Source of the DNA: CAVUXJ01 sp963814975
GTDB lineage: Bacteria; Acidobacteriota; Vicinamibacteria; Vicinamibacterales; CAVVIG01
NCBI GenBank assembly: GCA_963814975.1
Contig: CAWFFB010000003.1
Span: 62,001-126,000 of the forward strand
Length of the DNA: 64,000 nucleotides
Reading direction: 5' to 3'
Each line of letters opens with the position of its first letter. Within the stretch, counting starts at the first letter, position 1. Below the pieces are notes generated by a model. It saw only the letters and a program-made list of their open reading frames with translations, was not told the origin of the DNA and searched no databases. Both the position numbers and the translations under genes were made by a program. Shown here in pieces: positions 48,664-58,002 of this stretch.

Positions 48664-48806
48664 CCAGACCGTGTGCTTCACACTTCGGCGATGGCTGATG
48701 CGGGCGAAACGTTGCCTGTTTCGCGCCGCAGCGAAGCCATTGCCGGACCCTGATTGCTCCATGCTCCCACCCGCGGTGCGGTATTCTAGGCCCGAGGTGG
48801 CATCGA

Positions 48807-49013
48807 TGACCGTGTCTCGGCCCTTGAGATTTTCTTCCCGGCATGCGCGCTCGCGATGATGCTCGGCGCATCGCCCGCCGCGGACGCGCAGGGCTTCTTC
48901 AGTCCGTTTATTGGCTGCAACTTTGGCGGCGACGCTGTTGTCTCGGCGTTGCGCTCAGCGACTTGAAGCTCGATTTTGGCCGTGCCGGAGCCGGCGTGGT
49001 TTTTCAGTTCTAA
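48807..49013 (+). pseudogene. Remnant of an outer-membrane beta-barrel protein
   Basis: ATG at 48807 begins a signal peptide; after a one-base shift near 48838 it reads ACALAMMLGASPAADAQ, then FFSPFIGCNFGGDA, the usual first strand of small barrels. Within 25 bases the sequence jumps to DLKLDFGRAGAGVVFQF and a stop at 49011-49013. That segment resembles the last strand of such a barrel, ending in Phe. The middle 100 or more residues are absent, consistent with an internal deletion or a collapsed assembly. Confidence 0.5.
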
Positions 49014-49168
49014 ACCGCCAGCGTCCCGCTCTGCCTCCGGGGTCGAGGCCGGCCTCACGTTCGATCGCCCGCCGTCCAGCGACAGCACGATCGCGTGAGG
49101 AGCGCTGGTAGCTCTGGGGCCCTTGTACCCGAAGTGTGCTACGTGGAATTCGATTGAGGGAGCCTGAC

Positions 49169-50500
49169 ATGCCGGAACAAACGAAGTCGATTCGGGACAC
49201 TCGAGAATTGACCACCCCTCTGTCGCGACGCGGCTTCCTCAAGACAGCTTCGGCTGCGGTCGGGGGATTCGCGGTTGCACAACGTCCGGCGGGTGTCCCT
49301 ATCACCCGCGCCGATAGGGACGGTCTTCCACCCTACGGCAATTCGACGATTCCCCCTGGCGTCCGCTCCCGCAGTGTCGGCAACGTCAACGGCCTGACGG
49401 TGCACATGTTGGAAGCGGGCTACGAGACTCCGGGCCGGCCGGCCGTGCTGCTCCTGCATGGCTTCCCCGAACTCGCTTACAGCTGGCGCAAGGTGATGGT
49501 GCCTTTGGCATCCGCGGGGTATCACGTCATCGCCCCGGATCAGCGGGGCTACGGGCGCACCACGGGCTGGGACGGCTCCTACGACGCCGAGCCGGATGCC
49601 TTCCGCATGCTCAACATGGTGAGAGACGCCATCGGGCTCGTCTATGCCCTCGGGCATCGCTCCGTGGCGATGGTGGTAGGGCACGACGCGGGTGCGCCAG
49701 TCGCCTCCTGGTCTGCACTTGTCAGGCCCGACATCTTCCGCTCGCTGACGATCATGAGTTCTCCGTTCGAGGGTGCGCCGTCGCTGCCGTTCGATACAGC
49801 CAACGGCGTCGCCCCGCCACGCCCTGCGCCTACCGACGATGAACTCGACGCGGAGCTCGCGAAGCTCAATCCGCCGCGGAAGTACTACCAGAATTATCAG
49901 CGCACACGCGGCGCCAACGACAACATGCTGCATGCTCCACAGGGCCTCCACGCGTTCTTCCGCGCCTACTACCATTACAAGAGTGCCGATTGGAAAGGGA
50001 ACAAGCCGCATCCCTTGAAGGCGCGAGTCGCCGAGGAGATGGCTCAGATCCCCACCTACTACGTGATGGAACGCGACAAGGGGATGGCGGAGACGGTTGC
50101 GCCGATGATGCCGTCCGCGATCGAGATCGCGGCCTGCAAGTGGCTGACAGAGCCCGAAGTCGACGTCTACGCGACCGAATACGCCCGGACACAATTCACG
50201 GGTGCCCTTCAGGGTTATCGGGTGCGGCGCGGATCGGATCCCAAGAGCATCGCGGAGATGCGTACCTTTTCAGGACGTACCATCGACGTGCCATCGATGT
50301 TCGTCGGAGGGAAAAGCGACTGGGGCGTCTATCAGACCCCAGGCGCCGTGGACAAGATGCGGAGCACCGCGTGCACGCGGATGGTCGGCTTCCATCTACT
50401 GGAGGGCGCCGGGCACTGGGTGCAGCAGGAACAGCCGGAGCAAGTGAGCCGGCTGCTCACGGAGTTCCTGCGCGACCAACCGCCAGGTTCCAAGCCGTGA
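49169..50500 (+). CDS. Tat-exported epoxide-hydrolase-like protein
   Basis: The start at 49169 follows GAGGGAG. The twin-arginine motif SRRGFLKTA lies near residue 20. The alpha/beta core has the epoxide-hydrolase HGFPE oxyanion loop (LLLHGFPELAYSWRKVM), APDQRGYGRT, the nucleophile elbow VVGHDAGAPVA with Asp, and a catalytic His in LEGAGHWVQQEQP. An Asp nucleophile with HGFPE favours epoxide hydrolase over haloalkane dehalogenase. About 443 residues, longer than usual because of a lid insert (residues ~235-330). Confidence 0.88.
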   Translation: MPEQTKSIRDTRELTTPLSRRGFLKTASAAVGGFAVAQRPAGVPITRADRDGLPPYGNSTIPPGVRSRSVGNVNGLTVHMLEAGYETPGRPAVLLLHGFPELAYSWRKVMVPLASAGYHVIAPDQRGYGRTTGWDGSYDAEPDAFRMLNMVRDAIGLVYALGHRSVAMVVGHDAGAPVASWSALVRPDIFRSLTIMSSPFEGAPSLPFDTANGVAPPRPAPTDDELDAELAKLNPPRKYYQNYQRTRGANDNMLHAPQGLHAFFRAYYHYKSADWKGNKPHPLKARVAEEMAQIPTYYVMERDKGMAETVAPMMPSAIEIAACKWLTEPEVDVYATEYARTQFTGALQGYRVRRGSDPKSIAEMRTFSGRTIDVPSMFVGGKSDWGVYQTPGAVDKMRSTACTRMVGFHLLEGAGHWVQQEQPEQVSRLLTEFLRDQPPGSKP

Positions 50501-50549
50501 GAGCTGTCAGCGCACGCCGACCTCATTTGCTTCCGGAGTGCTTCATTCC

Positions 50550-51107
50550 CTAGACGCCGAATTGCCTGAGGTGGTGGTCGAAGTGTTTCGCGTGCAGGCG
50601 GCTGACGTCTCGGCCCGTCACCGCGCCGAACAGGGGATTGAGAGGCCAGTTGCTTTCGATCGGCTTGTCGCCGAGTGCCTGCAGCAGCCGGAGGCTCCTG
50701 GATCGCTCGGCTTCGAAATCGTACTGCCCTTTCGCCACGAACGCTGGCATCGTGGGCGCTCCCTTGCCCCACGGCAGGTTGATGACGAGGAACTTCATCA
50801 ACCAGCCGGGAATCGGCGGCTTCTTCTCCGGCGGCGCCAAGTCGCGTTCGCCTAGAGCGCCCGCCAGAGCTTCGTTCAGATGCCACAGCATCTGGTCCAC
50901 CGACATCTTGCCCCACAACGGACGCCTGTCTGGGGTCAGGGCGCGCAGCCGGGTCTCAATCTGCGATCGGACAGCCTGGTCGTGCAGAAGGGGCAGGGAC
51001 GTGCCTCCGGACAGCTCGGATGATCGCGGGCGGCATGGCGGCTTGTCAACCGGGGTATTCCTGGAGTCACGGCCGGCCTGGCACCCGTATCCCTGGAGTT
51101 GACGCAT
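50550..51107 (-). CDS. DUF1569/DinB-like protein, copy 2
   Basis: The conserved part begins at about LPLLHDQAVRSQIETRLRAL and includes GKMSVDQMLWHLNEALAGAL and HAKHFDHHLRQFGV, matching the gene at 34997-35455. The ATG at 51107 overlaps the divergent methyltransferase ATG by two bases and the first ~35 residues look unlike the family. A shorter start is likely: GGAGG near 51011 suggests a CTG at about 50997. Unknown function. Confidence 0.78.
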   Translation of the reverse strand: MRQLQGYGCQAGRDSRNTPVDKPPCRPRSSELSGGTSLPLLHDQAVRSQIETRLRALTPDRRPLWGKMSVDQMLWHLNEALAGALGERDLAPPEKKPPIPGWLMKFLVINLPWGKGAPTMPAFVAKGQYDFEAERSRSLRLLQALGDKPIESNWPLNPLFGAVTGRDVSRLHAKHFDHHLRQFGV

Positions 51108-51843
51108 GCCAATGATGTATGACGAGCTCGCCTCGTGGTGGCCGCTGCTTTCGCCTCCGGCCGACTACGAGGAGGAAGCCGGGTCTTACGCACGGATGCT
51201 CATGGACGCGTGCGCAGCGCCGATTCGCACCGTCCTGGAACTGGGAAGCGGCGGCGGCAACAATGCCTGGCACCTGAAGAGCCGGTTCGAGATGGTGCTC
51301 GTGGAGCCATCCGCCGGAATGCGAACAGTGAGTCGCGCACTGAACCCGGAATGCGAGCATGTCGGGGGCGACATGCGCACGGTGAGACTTGCGCGCGAGT
51401 TCGACGCCGTTTTCGTCCACGACGCCGTGTGTTACATGACCACGGAGTCCGATCTGCGAATGGCGATCGAAACCGCCTTTGTGCACTGCAGGCCAGGAGG
51501 CGCGGCGCTCTTCGCCCCGGATTTCGTCCGGGAGAACTTCCAATCCTCTACCGATCACGGTGGCTCAGACGAGGGTCGTCGCGGTCTCCGGTACCTGGAA
51601 TGGACGTGGGATCCTGATCCGGCAGACACGACGTATGTGGCCGACTACGCGTACCTGCTCAGGATGGATGACGGAGCGGTACGCGTCGAGCACGATCGAC
51701 ACGTCGAGGGGCTGTTCGCGCGTGCGGACTGGATCCGTCTGTTATCCGAGACCGGATTCGAGGCGCGCAGCGTGCCGTTCGAACATTCCGACCTGGAGCC
51801 TCTTTCCCATGAAGTATTTGTGGCAAGAAAACCAGGCGCGTGA
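51106..51843 (+). CDS. Class I SAM-dependent methyltransferase
   Basis: A 245-residue protein with motif I RTVLELGSGGGNNAWHL, motif II MVLVEPSAGM, HVGGDMRTVRLAREFDAVFVHDAVCYM (motif III region) and RPGGAALFAPDFVRENF. It resembles the Methyltransf_25-type group. The substrate is unknown. No operon partner is evident, and the 269-base gap to the next gene holds nothing recognised. Confidence 0.88.
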   Translation: MPMMYDELASWWPLLSPPADYEEEAGSYARMLMDACAAPIRTVLELGSGGGNNAWHLKSRFEMVLVEPSAGMRTVSRALNPECEHVGGDMRTVRLAREFDAVFVHDAVCYMTTESDLRMAIETAFVHCRPGGAALFAPDFVRENFQSSTDHGGSDEGRRGLRYLEWTWDPDPADTTYVADYAYLLRMDDGAVRVEHDRHVEGLFARADWIRLLSETGFEARSVPFEHSDLEPLSHEVFVARKPGA

Positions 51844-52112
51844 AGGCTTGACCAGCGACGGGAATGCCGGCCGACGGCATTGCAGAGCTGACCTTGATCG
51901 CGCGTCCCTCGCGAACCCGTTGTTCGCCCATGGCAGCCGCACCTCGACCGCTTGACGTGCTGTCGGCCGTTTGGCCAGCGCGATGCTGGACGCCTGTAAG
52001 GCCTGAACCGATCGAGGACTGGGCACCATCGTCTGGAACGCGTCTTGCGGTGTCTGGAACGGCTGTCCCACATGGAACAGCATTCACGGGTCCAGATTCC
52101 CAAAGGATGCTC

Positions 52113-52631
52113 ATGAAGTCCGAGCTTGAGAAATTCTACGCCTTGATTGAGCAGATCGAAGTTGCGATGCTGACAACGAGAAGGCCCGACGGGCATCTCG
52201 AATCACGGGCCATGGCTAATCAGAAGAAGGCGGCGGGGGCTGATCTCTGGTTCGTCACCGCCGAAGGCACGGGCAAGCTCCGTGACCTCCGCGCGGACCC
52301 CCACGTCAACCTCTCGTATTACAAGGACCGCACCAGGGAGTGGATTTCGGTCTCGGGTCTCGCGACGATCTCGCGCGATCGTCAGAAGATCCGCGAGCTA
52401 TATGCTGCCGATTGGAAGGCGTGGTTTCCTGATGAGGGCGATCCCCGCCATGGCACGCCCGACGACCCGCGCCTCGTGCTGATTGGAGTCGACATCCATG
52501 CCGCCGCATTTTTCGAAGTCGACCAGCCGCAGCCGGTGGTGTTGTACGAAATTGCGAAGGGATGGTTGACGGGGACCGATCCAGACATCGGGGTAATGCA
52601 CGAGCTGACGGAGCCTCACCGGCAGGGATAG
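52113..52631 (+). CDS. Pyridoxamine-phosphate-oxidase-like general stress protein
   Basis: The start at 52113 follows AAAGGA with a 5-base spacer; the frame is open to 51864. The 172-residue split-barrel protein begins FYALIEQIEVAMLTTRRPDG and includes SRAMANQKKAAGADLWFVTA and VNLSYYKDRTREWISVSGLA, as in 'general stress protein 26'-type flavin or F420-binding proteins. Such proteins probably protect against oxidative stress. Confidence 0.87.
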   Translation: MKSELEKFYALIEQIEVAMLTTRRPDGHLESRAMANQKKAAGADLWFVTAEGTGKLRDLRADPHVNLSYYKDRTREWISVSGLATISRDRQKIRELYAADWKAWFPDEGDPRHGTPDDPRLVLIGVDIHAAAFFEVDQPQPVVLYEIAKGWLTGTDPDIGVMHELTEPHRQG

Positions 52632-52835
52632 TCACAGCAAACGGTTGCGGCAGGCAACAGCGGCGCTAGAGCCATCCGTTCCCTCGGCGTCTAACGACGC
52701 GGGCTTCCGAGACAACGACCCGATCGCAAGAGTCTGGCGGGAAGATTGCGTAGGGCCGACGGCGGACGAGCGAAAGGGCTCGTCGCCAGCTAACCACGAA
52801 ACAACCACGCGAACGATGCTAAGGGAGTTGAACGA

Positions 52836-53426
52836 ATGGCTGAATCCGGAACGCTCCATGACGCCTTTCTCGACGAATTGCGCGACGCATACGATGGGGA
52901 AAAACAACTGACGAAGGCGCTGCCGCGGATGGCAAAGGCAGCGACATCGTCGGTCCTGCGCGACGCGTTTGAGGCGCATCTGGAAGAGACGCGAGTTCAA
53001 ATCGACCGTCTCGAGCAGGTGATGCAAGGTCTCGGTGAGAAAATCCGCGGAAAACACTGTGATGGCGTGGCTGGCATTATCGAAGAAGGCAAGGCGGTGA
53101 TGGAAGAGGACTTCGACGCCGCGACCATGGATGCCTGCCTGATCGCCGCGGGGCAGCGTGCGGAGCACTACGAGATGGCCGCATATGGCACGCTCGTGGC
53201 GTGGGCCAGGGCGATGGGGCACGATGACGCGGCTGAGCTCCTTCAGGAAACCCTGGATGAAGAGAAGGCCGCCGACGCGAAGCTCACCGCTCTCGCGGAA
53301 GCGGGCATCAACGAGGAAGCAGCTGATGCCGCACATCCGGACGAGGAAGCGGATGATGCCGATCGGAAGAAGTCTCAATCGCGGGGCAGGCAAACAGCTC
53401 GAGTGGGGGCGCAGACGAAACGGTAG
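52836..53426 (+). CDS. YciF-like ferritin-fold protein (DUF892)
   Basis: The start follows AAGGGAG. The 196-residue protein has the YciF plan: DAFLDELRDAYDGEKQLTKALPRMAKAA, DAFEAHLEETRVQIDRLEQV, EHYEMAAYGTLVAWARAMGH and LLQETLDEEKAADAKLTAL. Pairs of E-x-x-H-like residues fit a di-metal four-helix bundle. An acidic then basic low-complexity tail (KKSQSRGRQTARV) is added at the C-terminus. YciF proteins are induced by osmotic and oxidative stress. Confidence 0.88.
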   Translation: MAESGTLHDAFLDELRDAYDGEKQLTKALPRMAKAATSSVLRDAFEAHLEETRVQIDRLEQVMQGLGEKIRGKHCDGVAGIIEEGKAVMEEDFDAATMDACLIAAGQRAEHYEMAAYGTLVAWARAMGHDDAAELLQETLDEEKAADAKLTALAEAGINEEAADAAHPDEEADDADRKKSQSRGRQTARVGAQTKR

Positions 53427-53514
53427 CGCCGGCCGATGGTCGGGGGCCGGACGATCCGAGGATTGATCCGGCCCATTTCGCTTTCAGCAGGCCGCTCTGC
53501 GACGGCCAGCCATT

Positions 53515-54036
53515 TTACGGGTTCAGCTCTTTCATCTCTTCCAGATCTTCGGCTGTCAGTGTTGGCAACTGCCGCATGAACCCGACGAGCTTCCACCCGA
53601 GGTCTTCTCCGGCCTGCGAACCATCGCCCCACGCCGCCATCCCGGTAAAACGCACACCATACTCGATGATGTAGAACAGCTCCCCATCCGAGAGGTCCTG
53701 TGTCGGGGCCTTGCGCATGTCAGGGGCCCTCGGAAACAGGCCCTTTCCCATCGACGTGTCACCGCTGCCGTCGTTGGCATGACACGTGGCGCAGTAGCGC
53801 GCATAGTGTTTTCGACCTTCAGCTGTCGCGCCGGGGTTCGACGCAAACGGATTCGTGCGATCACGGATATCGCGTGGAACGGCCAAGCGCCGCACGGCGC
53901 GAGCCAGTCGCGTTTCGATTGCGCCTGGCGCGGGCCTGGCGCTGAGCCCGGTTGCGATTACATATCCAATGCCTGCCCCCCCAATCATCAGGAGGGTCCC
54001 GGCGACAGCCGCGGCGATTTTCAGTGTGGTCGTCAT
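53515..54036 (-). CDS. Monohaem c-type cytochrome
   Basis: An N-terminal anchor (TLKIAAAVAGTLLMIGGAGIGYVIA) precedes a periplasmic domain with the haem-binding motif CATCH and an expected Met ligand in the FTGMAAWGDG segment, plus class I features (GRKHYARYCATCHANDGSG). ATG at 54036 is preferred over TTG at 54042. Its role is electron transfer in the membrane or periplasm; the partner is unknown. Confidence 0.87.
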   Translation of the reverse strand: MTTTLKIAAAVAGTLLMIGGAGIGYVIATGLSARPAPGAIETRLARAVRRLAVPRDIRDRTNPFASNPGATAEGRKHYARYCATCHANDGSGDTSMGKGLFPRAPDMRKAPTQDLSDGELFYIIEYGVRFTGMAAWGDGSQAGEDLGWKLVGFMRQLPTLTAEDLEEMKELNP

Positions 54037-54332
54037 GGTCAATGTTCAAGCGGGATCGGGTGGGAATTCATACTACCCTCCCGATCTGGACATGTCGAGC
54101 GGACGCCGGCAGCTCATCTTCAGAAGAGGAGAGGATGAGAGTCGACTAGCTGCTTCAGGATCGCAGGGTCCGGAATGTAATCGAATCTCGAACATCGAGC
54201 CTCGTGGTGGCGGCACATCCCAGTGTGACACGCGGCGCTGATCTCGGCGCCATGGGATAAGCTGGGTTGTGGCCAGCCGGACATACTCCCGATTGTCGTC
54301 CGGTCGAGGACCTGCGGCGCTGACAGGCTGCG

Positions 54333-56984
54333 ATGAAGCGTGATCCGCACGCGGCACTACGCGACGATGTACGGCTGCTCGGCGAGCTGTTCGGCGACAC
54401 GCTCCGGACGTTCGAAGGCGAGGCGGTGTTCGGCTTGGTCGAGCAGGTGCGCGCGCTGGCGAAGCGCGCCCATGCCAACGAGGACACCGCGTTCCAGGAG
54501 TTGGCGGATCGGTTGCGGGATCTGCCGATCGCGTCGGCGGTTCCGATTGCCCGGGCGTTTGCGCAGTTCCTCACCCTGGCCAATATCGCCGAGCAACATC
54601 ATCGTGTCCGCCGGCGTCGCGAGTACGCCCGCGACACCGAGCATCGGCCCCAGCCCGGTTCATGCGCAGATGCGTTCGCGCGCTGGCGCGCGGACGGTCT
54701 ATCGGCCGATGCGCTGGTCGGCGCGCTCCGATCCCTGCGTATCGAGCTGGTGCTCACCGCACACCCGACGGAGATCGTTCGGCGCACGTTGCTGCAGGCC
54801 TATCGCCGGATCGGCGACCTCCTCGCGGTCCGCGATCGGTCGGATTTGACGCCGGAGGAACACGACGCCGCGCTCCACGATCTCCGGCGGGAGATCGCGA
54901 CGATCTGGCAGACCGAGGAAGTGCGCGATCGGGCCGTCTCACCGCTCGACGAAGTCAAGAGCGGCCTGGCGGTTTTCGAGCAGACGCTGTGGGAAGCGCT
55001 CCCACGGTACATGCGGCAGATCGATCGCGCGATGGGTGCGCCGCTGGCGCTCGATGCGACACCGTTGCGGTTCGGATCGTGGATTGGCGGCGATCGCGAC
55101 GGAAATCCCAACGTGACGCCGGAAATCACCCGCCAGGCGGTCTGGATGGCGCGCTGGGTGGCCGCCGACCTGTACGCGCGGGAGATCGACGCTCTGCGCG
55201 CGGAACTGTCAATCGGCGCCGCCTCCGACGAATTGCGCGAGTTGGTGGGGAACGCCGCCGAACCCTATCGCGCACTCCTGCGCGGAGTCGCGGCGCGACT
55301 CCGCGCAACCCGCGCGCACGCCGCCGCCCAGCTCGAGCATGCTGCTGCCGACCCCGGCGCCCAGCTTCCGTTTCTCGAGGCCGACGAGTTCGCGGCGCCC
55401 TTGCTCGTCTGCGATCGCTCGCTCGTGGCGACCGGCAACGAGCTGATTGCCGCCGGGCGCCTCAGAGATATTCTGCGGCGCGTTGCGGCTTTCGGGCTGG
55501 TGCTGGCGCCGCTCGATGTGCGACAGGAGGCGAGCCGTCATACGGAGGCGATTGCGTGGCTCGCACGGGTGTGGAACCTGGCCCCGTTCGAGGCAGCGTC
55601 TGAAGACGAGCGCGTCGCGATGCTCGTCCGCGAGATTGCAAGCAGAACGCGAACATCGGCCGCCCTGCTGCCAGACGATGGAACCATCCCGCCGTCGGTT
55701 CGCGATGTGCTCGAAACCTTCCGCACGGCATCGGCGCTCCCGGGCGAATCGCTTGGCGCGTACGTGATCACGATGGCGAGCCGCGCGTCCGACGTGCTCG
55801 CCGTTGTGCTCCTCCAGACGCTCGCCGGAGATCCGCATCCACAGCGTGTGGTGCCGCTGTTCGAGACGGCCGCCGATCTTCAGCGCGCCGGGGCGGTGAT
55901 CGACCGCCTGCTCTCGATACCCTCGTATCGATCGCGCATCGCGGGGCATCAGGAAGTGATGGTGGGCTACTCCGATTCCGCGAAGGACGCCGGCCGTTTT
56001 GCCGCGGCCTGGTCGCTGTACCGGGCACAGGAAGACCTCGTCGCCGCCTCTCGCCGCCACGGGATCCGGTTGACGTTGTTCCACGGCCGCGGAGGCAGCG
56101 TCGGCCGCGGCGGGGGACCAACGCATCTGGCGATTCGATCGCAGCCGCCAGGTTCAATCGACGGCCGGCTGCGTGTTACCGAGCAAGGTGAAATGATCCA
56201 GGCGAAGCTCGGTCTCGTTGACATCGCCGTCCGAACCATGGAGGTGTACACGACGGCGACGCTCGAAGCGACGCTCACCCCGGGCAACGAGCCGGCGGCC
56301 GAATGGCGGGCCGCGATGGACCGCCTGTCCGAGGTGGCGCGCGCGTCCTATCGGAGGGTCGTCTATGAGAACCCCGACTTCGTCAACTATTTCCATTACG
56401 CGACGCCCGAGCCCGAGCTGCGCACCCTTCGCATCGGCAGCCGGCCGCCCACCCGGCATGGCGGCTCCGCGGTCGAAAGCCTGCGTGCGATCCCCTGGCA
56501 ATTCGCCTGGACGCAGACGCGCCTCCTGCTGCCGTCGTGGCTTGGCGTCGAAGCCGCGCTCGGCGATGCACAGGCGAGGGGAGAGGAGCCGCTGCTGAAG
56601 ACGATGTACGAGAGCTGGCCTTTCTTCCAGTCGACGCTGGACCTTATCGAGATGGTGCTCGCGAAAGCGGACGCGCGAATCGCTGCCGAGTACGATCGAC
56701 GGCTCGTGCCGGCGCACCTCCAGGAAATCGGACGGGAACTCCGTTCGCGGCTGGTGCGGGCGATGGTCGGAATTCTCGCCACGACGGGCCACCGCGAGCC
56801 AGCCGAATCGACACCAGTGCTCCGCCGGTCCATCAACGTCCGGAATCCGTATGTCGATCCGATCAACCTGGTCCAGATCGAGCTGCTGACGCGTCTTCGG
56901 CGGTCGCCTCACGTACCTGAACTGCTACGCGCCTTCGCCATCACCGTCAATGGCGTGGCCGCCGGAATGAGGAACACGGGATAG
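54333..56984 (+). CDS. ppc: Phosphoenolpyruvate carboxylase
   Basis: An 883-residue intact protein, the usual length. It carboxylates PEP to oxaloacetate with bicarbonate and Mg, refilling the citric-acid cycle. Active-site motifs are VLTAHPTE (His near residue 144), GGDRDGNP, GYSDSAKDAGR (catalytic Lys), FHGRGGSVGRGGGP and the C-terminal RNTG. The aspartate-binding Lys/Arg residues were not individually checked. The gene stands alone in its direction. An intact 2.65-kb frame shows the indel density elsewhere is not uniform. Confidence 0.97.
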   Translation: MKRDPHAALRDDVRLLGELFGDTLRTFEGEAVFGLVEQVRALAKRAHANEDTAFQELADRLRDLPIASAVPIARAFAQFLTLANIAEQHHRVRRRREYARDTEHRPQPGSCADAFARWRADGLSADALVGALRSLRIELVLTAHPTEIVRRTLLQAYRRIGDLLAVRDRSDLTPEEHDAALHDLRREIATIWQTEEVRDRAVSPLDEVKSGLAVFEQTLWEALPRYMRQIDRAMGAPLALDATPLRFGSWIGGDRDGNPNVTPEITRQAVWMARWVAADLYAREIDALRAELSIGAASDELRELVGNAAEPYRALLRGVAARLRATRAHAAAQLEHAAADPGAQLPFLEADEFAAPLLVCDRSLVATGNELIAAGRLRDILRRVAAFGLVLAPLDVRQEASRHTEAIAWLARVWNLAPFEAASEDERVAMLVREIASRTRTSAALLPDDGTIPPSVRDVLETFRTASALPGESLGAYVITMASRASDVLAVVLLQTLAGDPHPQRVVPLFETAADLQRAGAVIDRLLSIPSYRSRIAGHQEVMVGYSDSAKDAGRFAAAWSLYRAQEDLVAASRRHGIRLTLFHGRGGSVGRGGGPTHLAIRSQPPGSIDGRLRVTEQGEMIQAKLGLVDIAVRTMEVYTTATLEATLTPGNEPAAEWRAAMDRLSEVARASYRRVVYENPDFVNYFHYATPEPELRTLRIGSRPPTRHGGSAVESLRAIPWQFAWTQTRLLLPSWLGVEAALGDAQARGEEPLLKTMYESWPFFQSTLDLIEMVLAKADARIAAEYDRRLVPAHLQEIGRELRSRLVRAMVGILATTGHREPAESTPVLRRSINVRNPYVDPINLVQIELLTRLRRSPHVPELLRAFAITVNGVAAGMRNTG

Positions 56985-57077
56985 ACATCTCACCCGCTGA
57001 TGTCGGTATCCCGACCGCACTGTGCAAAACAGGACAGCTTTGCGGTCCTGCGCCCGCTATTCTGGCGGCATCGTTCT

Positions 57078-57102
57078 GAGCGCCCCTGCCAAGGGGACGC
57101 TC
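57078..57102 (+). repeat. Hairpin in the leader of the small coiled-coil gene
   Basis: GAGCGCCCCT (57078-57087) pairs with AGGGGACGCTC (57092-57102, one bulged A) over a short loop, 26 bases before the ATG. It may affect translation or end an upstream transcript; no T-run follows. Confidence 0.35.
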
Positions 57103-57127
57103 CTGATGAAAACAGGGGGCCACGAGT

Positions 57128-57391
57128 ATGGCTGGCAAGCAAACAGTCCGCGCGGAGATTGAAGCACAGCGCTGCCTGATCGAGGAGCAACAGGTCGAGA
57201 TCATGCGCCAACGGCACCAGCTCGAAATGCAGCGCCGGCACATGGCCCACCTGGAGGCCGAGCTAGAGGGCGTCAGGACCACTTTTCAGCGATCCGCTCT
57301 GACCGTCCAACCGGAAGCGGCAGCCGCCAGCAACGCCAACGGCAACGGCCACCGCGCCTTCCATCTTCCCAGCCGGGAAACGCGTTCGTGA
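57128..57391 (+). CDS. Small coiled-coil protein
   Basis: An 87-residue protein dominated by a coiled coil from about residue 7 to 50 (IEAQRCLIEEQQVEIMRQRH, QLEMQRRHMAHLEAELEGV), then an Ala/Asn-rich tail. A CAGGGGG stretch upstream could serve as ribosome site. Function unknown; possibly an oligomerising partner or phasin-like. Confidence 0.6.
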   Translation: MAGKQTVRAEIEAQRCLIEEQQVEIMRQRHQLEMQRRHMAHLEAELEGVRTTFQRSALTVQPEAAAASNANGNGHRAFHLPSRETRS

Positions 57392-58002
57392 CGCTGATCT
57401 GAGAGTCCGGCCGCCGACACTCTCGACAAGGCGAGTCGTTCGGCGGATCCGAAGGAATGACGATCACGCGGGAGGTCCGGCGGAGCCAAACGGAAGTAGG
57501 CTGCGCCCGCTGCTTGCCGCCACACGACGAGCATGCTTCCACGAGGTATTAACAACTTTCAGTTAATACGGGATCGCGTGAGCACAGCCGTCAATGTCGA
57601 TATATTCCACCTGATCGCTGCAGCGCCACGCACGTGACGCCGAAGCCATCACCCACCACTTCACCGTCGCCGCACACCTGGGAAGAGGCCGGCCGCCTCT
57701 TGCCCGGCCGCGAACCGACCGTACCCGTGTTCTGACACCAGAGCTGGCGCAGCCGCTGAAACACAACGGTCCTGGGTGAGGCCTTCGTCGGCGCTGAGAT
57801 CGTCTTCACCGGACGCGCGAAGCTCCCGGTGACGGTTCCAATCTCCGGCGAGGCAGAAATCGAGCACGCACGGCAGAACCTGGCCCGCATCGAGAACCTG
57901 ATTCGCTAATATCCACTAGGTGCGGGCGCAGTGTCTGGGTATCCTCGTCAAGGCATGTATATTCGATATCCTTGATGGACCTGTTTCGCATTCGGGGAAA
58001 CC
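57392..58002 (+). other. Gene-free stretch with an AT-rich inverted repeat and possible coding remnant
   Basis: GTATTAAC (57546-57553) and GTTAATAC (57562-57569) form a perfect inverted repeat with an 8-base spacer. Minus-strand sequence from 57890 to 57563 reads in pieces like a hydrolase end (VEYIDIDGCAHAIPY, stop at 57563) but needs frame changes. Plus-strand 57780-57909 also looks weakly coding. I could not decide. Confidence 0.35.
57546..57569. promoter_or_regulatory. AT-rich perfect inverted repeat
   Basis: An 8-8-8 palindrome of unusual A+T content for the region; candidate operator or element end. No adjacent regulator gene was recognised. Confidence 0.35.

Noticed and set aside
49139..50194. 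Minus-strand frame of 351 codons
   Set aside because: Antisense to the epoxide-hydrolase-like gene; no domain features.
55209..56126. Minus-strand frame of 305 codons
   Set aside because: Antisense to ppc, which has all active-site motifs.
57563..57890. Possible alpha/beta hydrolase end on the minus strand
   Set aside because: Pieces such as YIDIDGCAHAIPY look coding but lie in different frames and no core motif was found; kept only as a remark.
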